Shown: positions 42,274 through 51,837 of the stretch, piece after piece
Layout: every line of letters begins with the position of its first letter
Numbering within the stretch: position 1 is the first letter of the stretch
Assembly (NCBI RefSeq): GCF_026626665.1
Contig: NZ_JAPNKE010000002.1
Span: forward strand, 7,479,168 to 7,543,167
Reading direction: 5' to 3'
From: Nannocystis pusilla
GTDB taxonomy: Bacteria; Myxococcota_A; Polyangia; Nannocystales; Nannocystaceae
Length of the DNA stretch: 64,000 nucleotides
The notes under the pieces: model-generated
The model's input: the letters and a program-made list of their open reading frames with translations, nothing else
What the model was told of the DNA's origin: nothing
Database searches by the model: none
Made by a program: the position numbers and the translations under genes

Positions 42274-42687
42274 TCAGTCGCCCTGGGGCTCGCTCGACTC
42301 GCTGCCCGAGGTGAGCAGCTCGTTGGCGTAACCGCCGAGGCGGGCGCGAATGCGGGCAGCGTTGCCGCTGAGGTTGCGCAGGTAGTAGAGCTTGGCCTTG
42401 CGGACCTTGCCGCGGCTGACGAGCTCGACCTTCACGACGCGGGGCGAGTTGACCGCCCACACGCGCTCGACGCCGACACCGTGGGAGATCTTCCGGACGG
42501 TGAAGGAGCCGCGGCCGCCGCCACGCTTGCGGTGAATGCAGACGCCCTGGAAGACCTGGATGCGATCCTTGCCGCCTTCGGAGATCTTCGCGTGGACGCG
42601 GATGGTGTCGCCGGGACGGAACTCGGGAACATCGCTCCGCTTGTAGGAGGCCTCGATCGCTTCAATCAACGGGTTACTGTTGCTCAT
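42274..42687 (-). CDS. rplS: 50S ribosomal protein L19
   Basis: The 137-residue protein shows L19 signatures: PEFRPGDTIRVHAKISEG, RIQVFQGVCIHRKRGG, SFTVRKISHGVGVERVWAVNSP and KVRKAKLYYLR. L19 sits at the 30S-50S interface. The start ATG at 42687 lies 14 bases inside the end of trmD, implying translational coupling. The C-terminal tail of about 20 residues (LTSGSESSEPQGD) is longer than in E. coli. Confidence 0.97.
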   Translation of the reverse strand: MSNSNPLIEAIEASYKRSDVPEFRPGDTIRVHAKISEGGKDRIQVFQGVCIHRKRGGGRGSFTVRKISHGVGVERVWAVNSPRVVKVELVSRGKVRKAKLYYLRNLSGNAARIRARLGGYANELLTSGSESSEPQGD

Positions 42688-44032
42688 GGCGGAGCTCCGA
42701 AGGATTCGTGGAGCGGCGGGACTTGAGGTCAGCCAGTGCGATGGCGACAAGATGCGCTGCCGCTTCCACCGGCTGGGGGCCGGAAGAGTCTTTCATCGAG
42801 GGCGTTTCTGCAAGTCCCGAGGCGAGCGTCGACGCTGGCGAAAACGCCGCCTCGAGGCCCTTGGCGGGCTCAGAAGACGGCGCAGAGCGGCCCTGCGGCG
42901 GGTTCGCGGCCGATCGTGCGAGATCTCCCGCGGTCTCGCACGGCAGCACCAGCACCAGCGGCGCTGAGAGATCTCCCGCTCCCGAAGCCGCGAGCAGATC
43001 GAGCAGCGGCGCGGCTCCGCGGGCGAGCGGCAGGTCGTCGGCCGGACCGAGAGCGACCAGCCGCGGCGCGGCGCCGTGGCGACGGCGGAGCTCGCGGGCG
43101 AGATCTTTGAGGCTCCGGAACTGGGCTGCGCGGGGAACGCCGGCGGCCTCGGGCACGCGGTGGCCCGGCGCGACGACTCGCAGCTCGGCGCCGCCTTCAC
43201 GGGCCGCTGCGGCGAGCGCTGCGATCAAGCCTGCCCTTTCGGACATGTCCTTCGCGTCCTGCCCGAAGTGGGCCACGAGGTACAGCGGCGCCTCGGCAGG
43301 CAGCGTCCGCTGCGGCCGCAGATCGGGGCGCAGGGCCCAGGTGCGGCGCCAGGCCTGCTCGCGGCGCCACCGGGCGACGTCCGCGTGATCGCCCGCGAGC
43401 AACACCTCGGGCACGCCGTGGCCGCGGAACTCGGGCGGGCGGGTGAAGTGCGGGTGCTCGAGCCAGGCGCCGTGGTCTTCGGAACCTGCCCCTGAAGACA
43501 TGTCCTGAAGCGAGAAGCTGTCGCGCGCGGCCGACTCGGGGTTGCCGAGCACGCCCTCGCGCAGGCGGGCGACGGCCTCGATGATCGCCAGCGCCGCGAC
43601 CTCGCCGCCGTTGAGGACGAAGTCGCCGAGCGACAGGCACTCGTCGACGAAGTGCTCGCGGACGCGGTCGTCGATGCCCTCGTAGCGGCCGCACAGGAGG
43701 CCGATCCGCGGGACCGCGGCGAGCCGCTCGGCGACCCGCTGGTCGAAGCGCGGGCCGGCCGGGGTCAGGAGGATCCGGTGCATCGGCCCGCGCAGCGCGG
43801 TGACGTGCTCGAGCGCCGCGACGACCGGCTCGATCTTCATCACCATGCCCGGGCCGCCGCCGTACGGTGAGTCGTCGACGGTGCGGTAGCGGTCGGTGGC
43901 GAACTCGCGGTAGTCGGTGCAGTGGATGCTGACGAGCTCGCGCGCCACGGCCTTGCCGACCAGGCCGCCGCGGAGGAAGCCGGCGACAGCGTCGGGGAAC
44001 AGGGTGAAGACCTCGAAGGCCTGGCCGCTCAC
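42674..44032 (-). CDS. trmD: tRNA (guanine37-N1)-methyltransferase with extra RNA-methyltransferase-like C-terminal domain
   Basis: Residues 1-235 are TrmD, forming m1G37 in tRNA: EVFTLFPDAV, DDSPYGGGPGMVMK, LTPAGPRFDQ, LLCGRYEGIDDR, LSLGDFVLNGGEVAAL and HPHFTRPPEFRG. Residues about 250-440 (LYLVAHFGQ, FRSLKDLARELRRRHG, LPLARGAAPLLDLL) fit the SAM-dependent RNA methyltransferase-like domain (Pfam RNA_Me_trans) known after TrmD in some deltaproteobacteria. Two 14-bp hairpin-repeat insertions lie within the gene: one codes part of the interdomain linker of TrmD (LQDMSSGAGSE), the other the junction of the two domains (KDMSERAG). It overlaps rimM by ATGA and rplS by 14 bases. Confidence 0.95.
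   Translation of the reverse strand: MSGQAFEVFTLFPDAVAGFLRGGLVGKAVARELVSIHCTDYREFATDRYRTVDDSPYGGGPGMVMKIEPVVAALEHVTALRGPMHRILLTPAGPRFDQRVAERLAAVPRIGLLCGRYEGIDDRVREHFVDECLSLGDFVLNGGEVAALAIIEAVARLREGVLGNPESAARDSFSLQDMSSGAGSEDHGAWLEHPHFTRPPEFRGHGVPEVLLAGDHADVARWRREQAWRRTWALRPDLRPQRTLPAEAPLYLVAHFGQDAKDMSERAGLIAALAAAAREGGAELRVVAPGHRVPEAAGVPRAAQFRSLKDLARELRRRHGAAPRLVALGPADDLPLARGAAPLLDLLAASGAGDLSAPLVLVLPCETAGDLARSAANPPQGRSAPSSEPAKGLEAAFSPASTLASGLAETPSMKDSSGPQPVEAAAHLVAIALADLKSRRSTNPSELRHEQQ
43230..43271. repeat. 14-bp hairpin repeat, three units, inside trmD (domain junction)
   Basis: CCTGCCCTTTCGGA (43230), CATGTCCTTCGCGT (43244) and CCTGCCCGAAGTGG (43258) are in exact phase. Three units make 42 bp or 14 codons, so the reading frame is kept. 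Confidence 0.75.
43471..43512. repeat. 14-bp hairpin repeat, three units, inside trmD (linker)
   Basis: CGTGGTCTTCGGAA (43471), CCTGCCCCTGAAGA (43485) and CATGTCCTGAAGCG (43499) are in exact phase. They code the flexible loop between the SAM-binding and C-terminal parts of TrmD. The total is 42 bp. Confidence 0.7.
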
Positions 44033-44620
44033 GGCGCCTCTCCGCCCTCCTCGAGGGCGTCGGGCAAAAGGCCGAGCGGCAGGTCGACGCGCAGGCGCTC
44101 GCCGTCGAGATCGGCGATGAATTGCGGCAGCACGGGCAGCAGCCAGGTGTCGCGGCGACCGTCAGGGCGAGTCCACTCGACCTCGAGCAGATCTTGCACG
44201 CCGTTGCTGGTCACGCCGGCGACGCGGCCGAGCGCCTGAGTGCGACCGTCGGCGAGCTCGCGCTCGACGGGGAGGCCGATCGCGTCGGTGAGGTAGAACT
44301 CATCCTCCGCCAGCGCCGGGAGATCGGCGCGGGCGACCCATACCTCACAGCCGCGCAGCCGCTCGGCGTGGTCGCGGTCGTCGACGCCGGACAGCTGCAC
44401 GCGTACGGACGGCTTGCCGGGGACGGGCTCGACGGCGAGGATCCGAAAGGACATGTCCGATCGGGCATGTCCTTCCGGGCTGGTCGGCGGCCGGAGCTCG
44501 ACCCGCAGGCCGCGCCTCAGCGCGCGCGAGTCGGGGTCGTAGAGGTGGAAGCGAGCGGCCGCGGACGCCGTGCGGCGCGGAGACCTCGGCGACGGCGATC
44601 GCGGCGGAGCGGCCAGACAC
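44029..44620 (-). CDS. rimM: 16S rRNA processing protein RimM, frame broken near 44553
   Basis: GTG at 44620 starts SGRSAAIAVAEVSAPHGVRG, the RimM N-terminal barrel signature. After a one-base break in CGCTCGCTTCC (about 44553) it continues FHLYDPDSRALRRGLRVELR, then the PRC-barrel half: EDEFYLTDAIGLPVER, LGRVAGVTSNGVQDLLEV, TWLLPVLPQFIADLD. RimM binds S19 and assists 30S maturation. The restored length is about 197 residues. The strand linking the two halves is coded by hairpin-repeat units (44438-44479; PEGHARSDMSFRI). The ATGA overlap with trmD indicates coupling. Confidence 0.9.
44438..44483. repeat. 14-bp hairpin repeat inside rimM
   Basis: AGGATCCGAAAGGA (44438), CATGTCCGATCGGG (44452) and CATGTCCTTCCGGG (44466) are in exact 14-bp phase. 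CATGTCC pairs with GGGCATG through one wobble pair. Confidence 0.8.
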
Positions 44621-44631
44621 GGCGGCTCCGG

Positions 44632-44889
44632 CTACTCGAGGATCTCGAGGTCGGCGCGCTTGCGGAGCTTGGCCGAGGCGGCGCTCAGGAGGGCGCGCAT
44701 CGCCTTGACGGTGCGACCCTGCTTGCCGATGACCTTGCCGAGGTCGTCACGGGCGACGCGGAGCTCGAGCACCACGGTCTGCTCGCCGGCGATCTCGGCG
44801 ACGTGGACCTCGTCGGGGCGATCGACGAGGGCACGCGCGAGGAACTCGACGAGGTCCTTGAGGGAGATGTTCGCGGACGCTGCGGGCAT
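44632..44889 (-). CDS. khpA: KH-domain RNA-binding protein KhpA
   Basis: This 85-residue, single-KH-domain protein starts at ATG 44889 behind GGAGGC. The GxxG loop is in KVIGKQGRTVKAMRALL and the first strand is VVLELRVARDDLG. KhpA binds RNA, often with KhpB, and its gene normally sits between rpsP and rimM as here. It is slightly longer than the usual 75-80 residues at the N-terminus. Confidence 0.95.
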   Translation of the reverse strand: MPAASANISLKDLVEFLARALVDRPDEVHVAEIAGEQTVVLELRVARDDLGKVIGKQGRTVKAMRALLSAASAKLRKRADLEILE

Positions 44890-44988
44890 GGGTGCCTCCG
44901 GGGGGTGTAGCACCGTCGCGGCTCCTGCGGGCGCGACGGGGCGAGGCGCGAGGACGACGGACCAGAGGATAGAAGCGAGCCGAGCGGC

Positions 44989-45280
44989 TTACTTCTTCTC
45001 GGTCTTCTTGGTCTTCGGCTTGGCGGCCCGGGGCCTTGCCGGCGGCGATGTTGCGCGCGCGACGGAGGAGGCGCTCGACGGTGTCCGTGGGGGTCGCGCC
45101 CTGGCTCTCCCAGTACGCGACTCGCGGCGCGTTGAGGACGACCGACTCGGCGTGCGGGTCGTAGGTCCCGAGGCGCTCGAGGAAGCGACCGTCGCGCGGG
45201 CTGCGGGCGTCGGCGGCGACGATGCGGTAGTAGGGACGCTTCTTGGAGCCCATGCGGGCGAGCCTGATCTTGACGGCCAT
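44989..45280 (-). CDS. rpsP: 30S ribosomal protein S16, frame broken near 45030
   Basis: ATG at 45280 starts AVKIRLARMGSKKRPYYRIV, followed by ARSPRDGRFLERLGTYDP and TDTVERLLRRARNIAAGKAP, the S16 hallmarks. At the CCCGGGG run (45028-45034) the frame must change to give the basic tail AKPKTKKTEKK and stop TAA at 44989. Length is about 96 residues. S16 is essential for 30S assembly, so the break is almost surely a sequence error. It is the first gene of the rpsP-khpA-rimM-trmD-rplS-yraN operon. Confidence 0.93.
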
Positions 45281-45527
45281 GACTGCGTGCTTTGCTGGAG
45301 CTTGTGCGCCGGAGGCGAAAGGGTGCGAAGCCTAAACGGCTCGCCGTGCGCGGGTCAAGTCGCTTGCGCGCCAAAGGTGAAGGCCCGGGGCGACGCTGTT
45401 GGCGGAGGCGTATACCTCGGCCCAGCGGGCAGGCAAAGCCGGTGCGGCAGGAGCGGGCGTGCGCAATGTCCCCTGCTGCCGAGCGGCGCCGCCGGCGGCG
45501 CGATCTAAGATCTCCGCCCCCGCGACC

Positions 45528-47305
45528 ATGCCGATCTCCCTCTCCGCGCCGCCTTCGGGCCCCGCCCCCGCGCGCTCGCCGGGCTCACCGCGCTCGTGAC
45601 TTCGGCCATCCTGGCCTGTGCGACCTGCGGACCCGCCGGCTCCGGACCGACCAAGACCGGCCCCGTGGAGCCGCCCGCCGCCCCGCCGCGGTTGACGCTC
45701 GACCTCGTGGCGTTCGCCAGGGTGATGGGGGCCGTGGCGCCGTGCGGCTGCACGACCGAGCCGCTGGGCGGGCTGCAGTACGTGTTCGGGTATCTCGGGC
45801 ACGACATCGATCCGCAGCGGCGCCTGGTCGTCGAGCCAGGTGGACTCCTCATCCCCGACCCCAAGGGGCCCGAGGCGCCGCACGACGAGGCGGCGTGGGC
45901 GCAAGCGTATCAGCGGGCCGGCGCGCTCCAGGAGCGATTCGCCTCGCTGGGCGGCTCTCTGGTGTCCGGCGTCGGTGCCAATGATTTGTCCAGTCCGCTT
46001 GCGCAGGAGGCGCTCAAGCGCTGGCCGCTGCCGCGCGTGCTCGCCAACAGCCGGGCGTTCGACGCGCTCGGGGTGGTGCCGCACCGCGTGGTCGACATCC
46101 CCGGGGCCGACGGCAAGCCGGCGCTGCAGCTCGGCGTGACGGCGGTGCACGAGACGAGCCCGGAGGCGATCAAGTCGCTCGGGCCGCTCGAGCCGACCAC
46201 CAGCGCCGCCAAGCGCGAGGTCGCGGCGATGCGCGCGGCCGGGGCCGACGTGGTGATCGTGCTGGTCCACGGGACGCGCGCGGCGGCCGTCGAGGTCGCA
46301 GAGGGCGTGCCGGGGGCGGACATCGTGGTGACGGGCATCCCCGAAGGCACCGAGAAGGCGCGGCTGGGCGCTCCGGCGACCCGCGTGGGCCACGGCTGGG
46401 TGCTGGAGCCGGGCGACCAGGCGCAGACGCTGACGCGCGTGCGGCTGTCGATCGACCCGTCGGCGCTCGCGGCGATGCCCGGGCCGGACGCGTGGAAGAT
46501 CCAGCCGTCGGCCGCCGCGCAGGCCAAGGAGCTCGAGCGGCTCGACGCGCGGCTGGCCAAGTTCCGCGCCGATCCGGCCGCCGACGCCGGGTACATCGCG
46601 CGGCTCGAGCAGGAGCGCGCGGCGCTGGCGACGGCGATGGCCGGCGACGCGGCGCCCTCGGGCGCGGTGGCCGTCACGTTCGAGCAGCAGAAGATCACCT
46701 GCAAGCTGCCGGTCGACGCGGCCGGCGCCGAGGCGCTGCACAGCTACGACGCGTGGGTGGCGACGCAGAACCAGCAGCGGTTCGCGGGCGTGAAGCCGCC
46801 GCCGCCGGCGAAGGGCCAGGCGAGCTACATCGGCGGCGAGCAGTGCGGCGCGTGCCACGACAAGGCCGAGGAGCACTGGGCCTCGACGCGCCACGCGGGG
46901 GCCTACGACACGCTGGTGAAGGTGAACAAGCAGTTCGACCTGTCGTGCGTGGGCTGCCACGTGACCGGGTTCCGCCAGCCGGGTGGTTCGGAGGTGGTCG
47001 AGGTCGCTGGTCTCGAGGACGTGCAGTGCGAGGTCTGCCACGGGCCCGGCAGCATCCACGCGGAGACGCCGGAGAAGGCGGGCAAGGCGTTCGGCATCCG
47101 CCGCGAGGCCGCGGTCGACGTGTGCCTCGGCTGCCACACGGCGGAGCACTCGGACACGTTCAACTACGAGGCCTACCTGCGCGACGTGCTGGGCGCCGGT
47201 CACGGCGCGGGGCGGCGGGCGCTGCTCGGGGACGGGCCGACCGGGCGCGAGCTGCGGGCGGCGGGCCTGGAGAAGGCCGGCGGCGCCTGCCCGAAGCAGA
47301 TGTGA
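45528..47305 (+). CDS. Multihaem c-type cytochrome lipoprotein with UshA-like N-terminal domain
   Basis: ATG at 45528 followed by a one-base correction in the C-rich run 45557-45570 gives a signal ending ALAGLTALVTSAILAC (lipobox). Without it, GTG 45596 is the only in-frame start. Residues about 40-330 look like a metallophosphoesterase/5'-nucleotidase (UshA)-type domain that has lost obvious metal ligands and bears a CGC motif (VAPCGCTTEPLGG). The C-terminal part has four haem-binding CxxCH motifs (CGACH, CVGCH, CEVCH, CLGCH) in a cytochrome c554-like arrangement. It is probably an envelope electron-transfer protein; the partner is unknown. Confidence 0.85.
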
Positions 47306-47377
47306 GGCGACCGGGCGTGCGCAAGGTCTTGAGCGGCCGGCGTTGACCCCAACGGTCGCGCGTGCTCTCTTGCCCCG

Positions 47378-48721
<1,344 letters not shown>

Positions 48722-48727
48722 CGCGCG

Positions 48728-48759
48728 GGCAGTGATGCGCCGCGCGGCGCATCACTGCC
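48728..48759. terminator. Bidirectional terminator after rimO
   Basis: GGCAGTGATGCGCC (48728-48741) and GGCGCATCACTGCC (48746-48759) form a perfect 14-bp stem with a GCGC loop, followed by TTCTC. It also ends the convergent methyltransferase gene whose stop is at 48778. Confidence 0.85.
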
Positions 48760-48777
48760 TTCTCAAGATTCGTCCGC

Positions 48778-49717
48778 TCACTTGAGCGCGACCACGTAGC
48801 CGAGCCAGGCTTCCTGGTTCTCGATCTCCGTGTGCTCGACGAACTCGCCGGTGCCGGTCAGGTACTCGTCGTCGTCCTCGTCGGCCTCGACGCGCTCGAA
48901 GTAGAACTTCACCTCGGAGAAGCCGGCCTCGCGCAGCAGCTCGCCGAGCTCCGGGAGGGTCCACAGGCGCCAGTCGTAGGTGAAGGCGCGGTACAGCTGC
49001 GAGCCGTCGCGGAACTTCCAGGTGATGTGGCAGAGCGTGTGGTGGTTGATCGGGTTGAACTTCTCCTGCTCCCACACGTACGTCAGGCCGCCGCGCAGCT
49101 CGCGTTCGTCGCTGAGCTCGACCACCGCCTCGGTGCCGCCGTAGACCTCGAGCGCGAACACGCCGTCGTCGACCAGGTTCTTGCGCGCGGCGGCGAAGTA
49201 GCCGCGCAGCTCCTCGCGGGTTTTAAATGCAGTAGCTGAAGTTCATCGCCACGATCAGGTCGACCGCGGGCAGGCTGGTGTCGCGGACGTCGGCCTGGGC
49301 CAGGGTCACGCGCTCGACCGCGTCGGGCGGCGCGGCGGCGAAGGTGTTGTTGCGGCCCCACTCGAGCGTCGGGCCGTCGAGGTCGACGCCGAGGGCCGTG
49401 CGGCGCGCGTCGGACTTGCACCACTCGGCGGAGAACAGCGCGGTGCCGCAGAAGTCCTCGCGCACGCTCAGGGGCACGCGGCCGCGGTGCTTCTGGAACT
49501 CGGCGTCGAAGAACTCGATGTCGACCGTGGGCGACTGGACCGAGCGCTGGTAGAGCGCGAACTTGTCGGCGCTCTCGGCCAGCGTCGGCCCCGGCTTGCG
49601 CCCCGGCTGCTTCGGCTTCTTCTTGGCCGCCGACTTCGCCTGCGTCTTCGCGGGCTTCTTCGGCGACGGCTTGCTGGGCGACTTCTTGGCGGGCGGCTTC
49701 GCGGTCTTTTTGGACAT
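48778..49717 (-). CDS. Class I SAM-dependent methyltransferase (paralogue 1), frame broken near 49227
   Basis: ATG at 49717 begins a Lys/Ala/Pro-rich basic tail of about 45 residues (KKTAKPPAKKSPSKP). The domain follows: VREDFCGTALFSAEW, TALGVDLDGPTLEWG, ADVRD and DLIVAMNFSYC. At GCATTTAAAAC (49224-49231) one extra base breaks the frame; the other part reads FKTREELRGYF, then VFALEVYGGTEAV to WLGYVVALK. Restored length is about 312 residues. It is closely similar to the next gene upstream (FSYYCFKRREELLDYF), so the two are tandem duplicates. The substrate is unknown. The start codon lies in a 14-bp hairpin unit. Confidence 0.85.
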
Positions 49718-49732
49718 GTTCGTTCAGACAGG
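49715..49732. repeat. 14-bp hairpin element at a start codon
   Basis: CATGTTCGTTCAGA (49715) is followed in phase by CAGG (49729). The minus-strand start ATG at 49717 is part of the CATG, so the element spans the translation start and ribosome-binding region of the methyltransferase gene. The stem is imperfect. Confidence 0.5.
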
Positions 49733-49737
49733 TTGCG

Positions 49738-50568
49738 TCAGCGCTCGGCGGCGAGGTAGGTCCACCAGATCTCCTGGTTCTCGACGTAGTCCGGCTCGTA
49801 GAACGCGCCGGTGCCCTCGCCCTCGGCGTTGGTCTTCTCCCAGTAGGCGTGGACCTTGGAGAAGCCGGCCTCGAGCAGCAGGTCGCGCAGCTCGGGGGCC
49901 ATCCACAGGCGCCAGTCGTAGGTGAAGGCCTCGAGCAGCTTGGAGCCGTCGGGGAACAGGAAATGGATGTGGCACAGGAAGTCGTGGGTCAGGGCGTCGA
50001 AGCGGGCCTGCTCCCAGCGGTAGATGAAGTCGCCGTGGTCGTTGTCGGTCGAGCCCTCCATGATCGCCTCGGTGCCGCCGAGGAGGTCGAGGAAGAACAG
50101 GCCGTCCTTGGCGAGGCCGGCGTGGACGGCCCGGAAGTAGTCGAGCAGCTCCTCGCGGCGCTTGAAGCAGTAGTACGAGAAGTTGAGCGCGCAGGCGATG
50201 TCGACCTTGGGCTTCTTGACCTCGCGGACGTCGGCACAGACCAGCGAGACGCGGCTTGCGACGCCACGACCGGCGGGGACGATACGGTGCTCGAGGCCCC
50301 AGTTGATCGTCTCCTGCGACAGGTCGACGCCGAGCGCCGTGCGCTCCGCCCCGCTCTTGACCCACTCGGCGCACAGCACCGCGGTGCCGCAGAAATCTTC
50401 GCGCAGCGACACCGGGTCGTGGCCGCGCAGCTTTTTGTAGATGCGGTTGAAGAACTTGACGTCGTTGCCCGGGTCCTGGACCGCGCGCTCGTAGAGGGCG
50501 TGGACATCGGCCTGGGCGGCCATGGTCTTCTTCGCGGCGGACTTGCTCTTCGCGGTGCGTGCGGTCAA
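49738..50568 (-). CDS. Class I SAM-dependent methyltransferase (paralogue 2)
   Basis: The 276-residue protein has the same order of motifs as its neighbour: SLREDFCGTAVLCAEW (SAM loop with an unusual FCGTA), TALGVDLSQETINWG, CADVREVKKPKVDIACALNFSYYCF, and a C-terminal FTYDWRLWMAPELRDLLLEAGF. ATG at 50568 gives a Lys/Ala-rich N-terminal tail (TARTAKSKSAAKKT) like that of paralogue 1, so I prefer it to the internal ATG at 50523. The basic tail could bind nucleic acid; this is inference. It is followed at 20 bp by paralogue 1. Confidence 0.88.
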   Translation of the reverse strand: MTARTAKSKSAAKKTMAAQADVHALYERAVQDPGNDVKFFNRIYKKLRGHDPVSLREDFCGTAVLCAEWVKSGAERTALGVDLSQETINWGLEHRIVPAGRGVASRVSLVCADVREVKKPKVDIACALNFSYYCFKRREELLDYFRAVHAGLAKDGLFFLDLLGGTEAIMEGSTDNDHGDFIYRWEQARFDALTHDFLCHIHFLFPDGSKLLEAFTYDWRLWMAPELRDLLLEAGFSKVHAYWEKTNAEGEGTGAFYEPDYVENQEIWWTYLAAER

Positions 50569-50635
50569 CGGGTCCTCGAGACCGCCGCACGGTACCGCAA
50601 AAACCGCGCGGCGCTGCGCGGACTTTGGGCCGGCT

Positions 50636-51112
50636 TCAGCGCTGCTGCTCGAGCAGCGTGGTCAGGCCGTCGTAGGCGACCGTGATGTTGCGCGTGACCT
50701 CGGTCGCGACCTTGTACTTCTCCGGGTCCTTGGCGAAGCGGTCCGGGTGGTACTGCTTCAACAGACGCCGGTAGGACTTGCGGATCTCCTCGAGCGTGGC
50801 GCCGGGCTCGAGCTCGAGGGTCCGGTACCAGCGCAGGCGCTCGGCCTCGGAGCTGCGCTGGCGCGGCGGGTTGTTGCCGGCGGCGCGCTGGCTGGCCTCG
50901 AAGGCCCGCTCCCACATCTCCTCGGCGGCGTCGCGGACCTGGCGGGCGCGCTTGCCGGCCTTGGTGCCGACCGTGTCGCTCTCGACCTCCTCGTCGATGA
51001 CGCGGCGGTCGTCCTCGCTGAGCCCCTCGAGCGGGTCGCCGCGGCGGAACGCCTGGGAGAAGTCGGTGATGTTGGCCCGCGCGAGGTCGAAGAAGCGGCG
51101 AGTGATGCTCAC
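50636..51112 (-). CDS. DnaJ-like protein with C-terminal J domain
   Basis: The protein has about 158 residues from GTG 51112 (SITRRFFDLARANITDFSQAF). The C-terminal 65 residues are a J domain: WYRTLELEPGATLEEIRKSYRRLLKQYHPDRFA, with the HPD tripeptide that stimulates DnaK. The N-terminal part is helical and charged. Such short proteins with the J domain last act as specialised Hsp70 co-chaperones. It follows the PilZ gene on the same strand. Confidence 0.85.
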   Translation of the reverse strand: MSITRRFFDLARANITDFSQAFRRGDPLEGLSEDDRRVIDEEVESDTVGTKAGKRARQVRDAAEEMWERAFEASQRAAGNNPPRQRSSEAERLRWYRTLELEPGATLEEIRKSYRRLLKQYHPDRFAKDPEKYKVATEVTRNITVAYDGLTTLLEQQR

Positions 51113-51176
51113 CCGCTCACGATAGTGAAAATCGCCTCGCTCGCAAGACGCGCGGCGCGCGCGCGGGCCGGCCGCG

Positions 51177-51822
51177 CTAGAAGTCCTCGTAATCGTCGTC
51201 TTTGGGCGGCGGCGGCGGAGCCTTGCGCGCGGCCGGGACCGGGGCGGAGGCGCCGAAGCGCGGCGGGGGCGGGAGCGACTGGTTGGAGTCATCGAGGCTG
51301 GCGCGGGACAGCGAGTCCTCGCGGCCGCGGCGGACAAGGCCGCTGCGAGCGGCCGCGGGGAGGCTGTCCTCCGACAGGACGGCGGAGGCGCTGAGGCTCG
51401 TGACCGACTCGCCGGCCATGTCGTCGCCCTCTTCGAGCTGGGCCAGCTCCTCGGCGGTGAGCTCGCGCGTGCGGAAGCCCGGCTCGGCGGTGCGTGAGGC
51501 CTCGCGAGTGCGGTGCCAGGCGATCGCGTCGATGACGCGCAGGGTCATCTCGGCGCTGAGGTTGTGGAACGCGACGCCCATGCCGCGCGGCTCGTCCTGC
51601 AGGTGGACGACGCGGCCGGTGCCGCTGATGACGACCGGGTCGTCGAGCAAGATCGTGAAGCGGAGGTCGATCGCGGCGCCGACCGGCAGGCGCGCGCGTG
51701 TTGATGAACACGCCCTGCTCGCTCAGGTTGCTGACGAAGGAGATGCTGCCGGGCTCGAGCTCGGCGAACTCGGCGTTCACCGTGTAGCGCTCGCTCCGGC
51801 GCCGTTCCATCGCTTTCGCCAT
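51177..51822 (-). CDS. PilZ-domain protein (c-di-GMP receptor candidate), frame broken near 51695
   Basis: ATG at 51822 starts AKAMERRRSERYTVNAEFAEL, where RRRSERY fits the RxxxR c-di-GMP motif, and NLSEQGVFI fits (D/N)xSxxG. After a break in the GCGCGC run (about 51692-51698) it continues LPVGAAIDLRFTILLDDPVV and GRVVHLQDEPRGMGVAFHNL, completing the barrel. A Ser/Asp-rich tail with PPPPPKDDDYEDF ends it, for about 214 residues. A hairpin element lies in the tail at 51363. It begins 15 bp after the rng stop, so it is in an operon with rng. Confidence 0.88.
51363..51378. repeat. Hairpin element in the PilZ gene tail
   Basis: CTGTC-CTCC-GACAG with flanking GG/GG is a short variant of the 14-bp element with 12-bp spacing. 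It codes SEDSLP in a disordered tail. Confidence 0.45.
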
Positions 51823-51837
51823 GGTCGCTCCTCTCGC

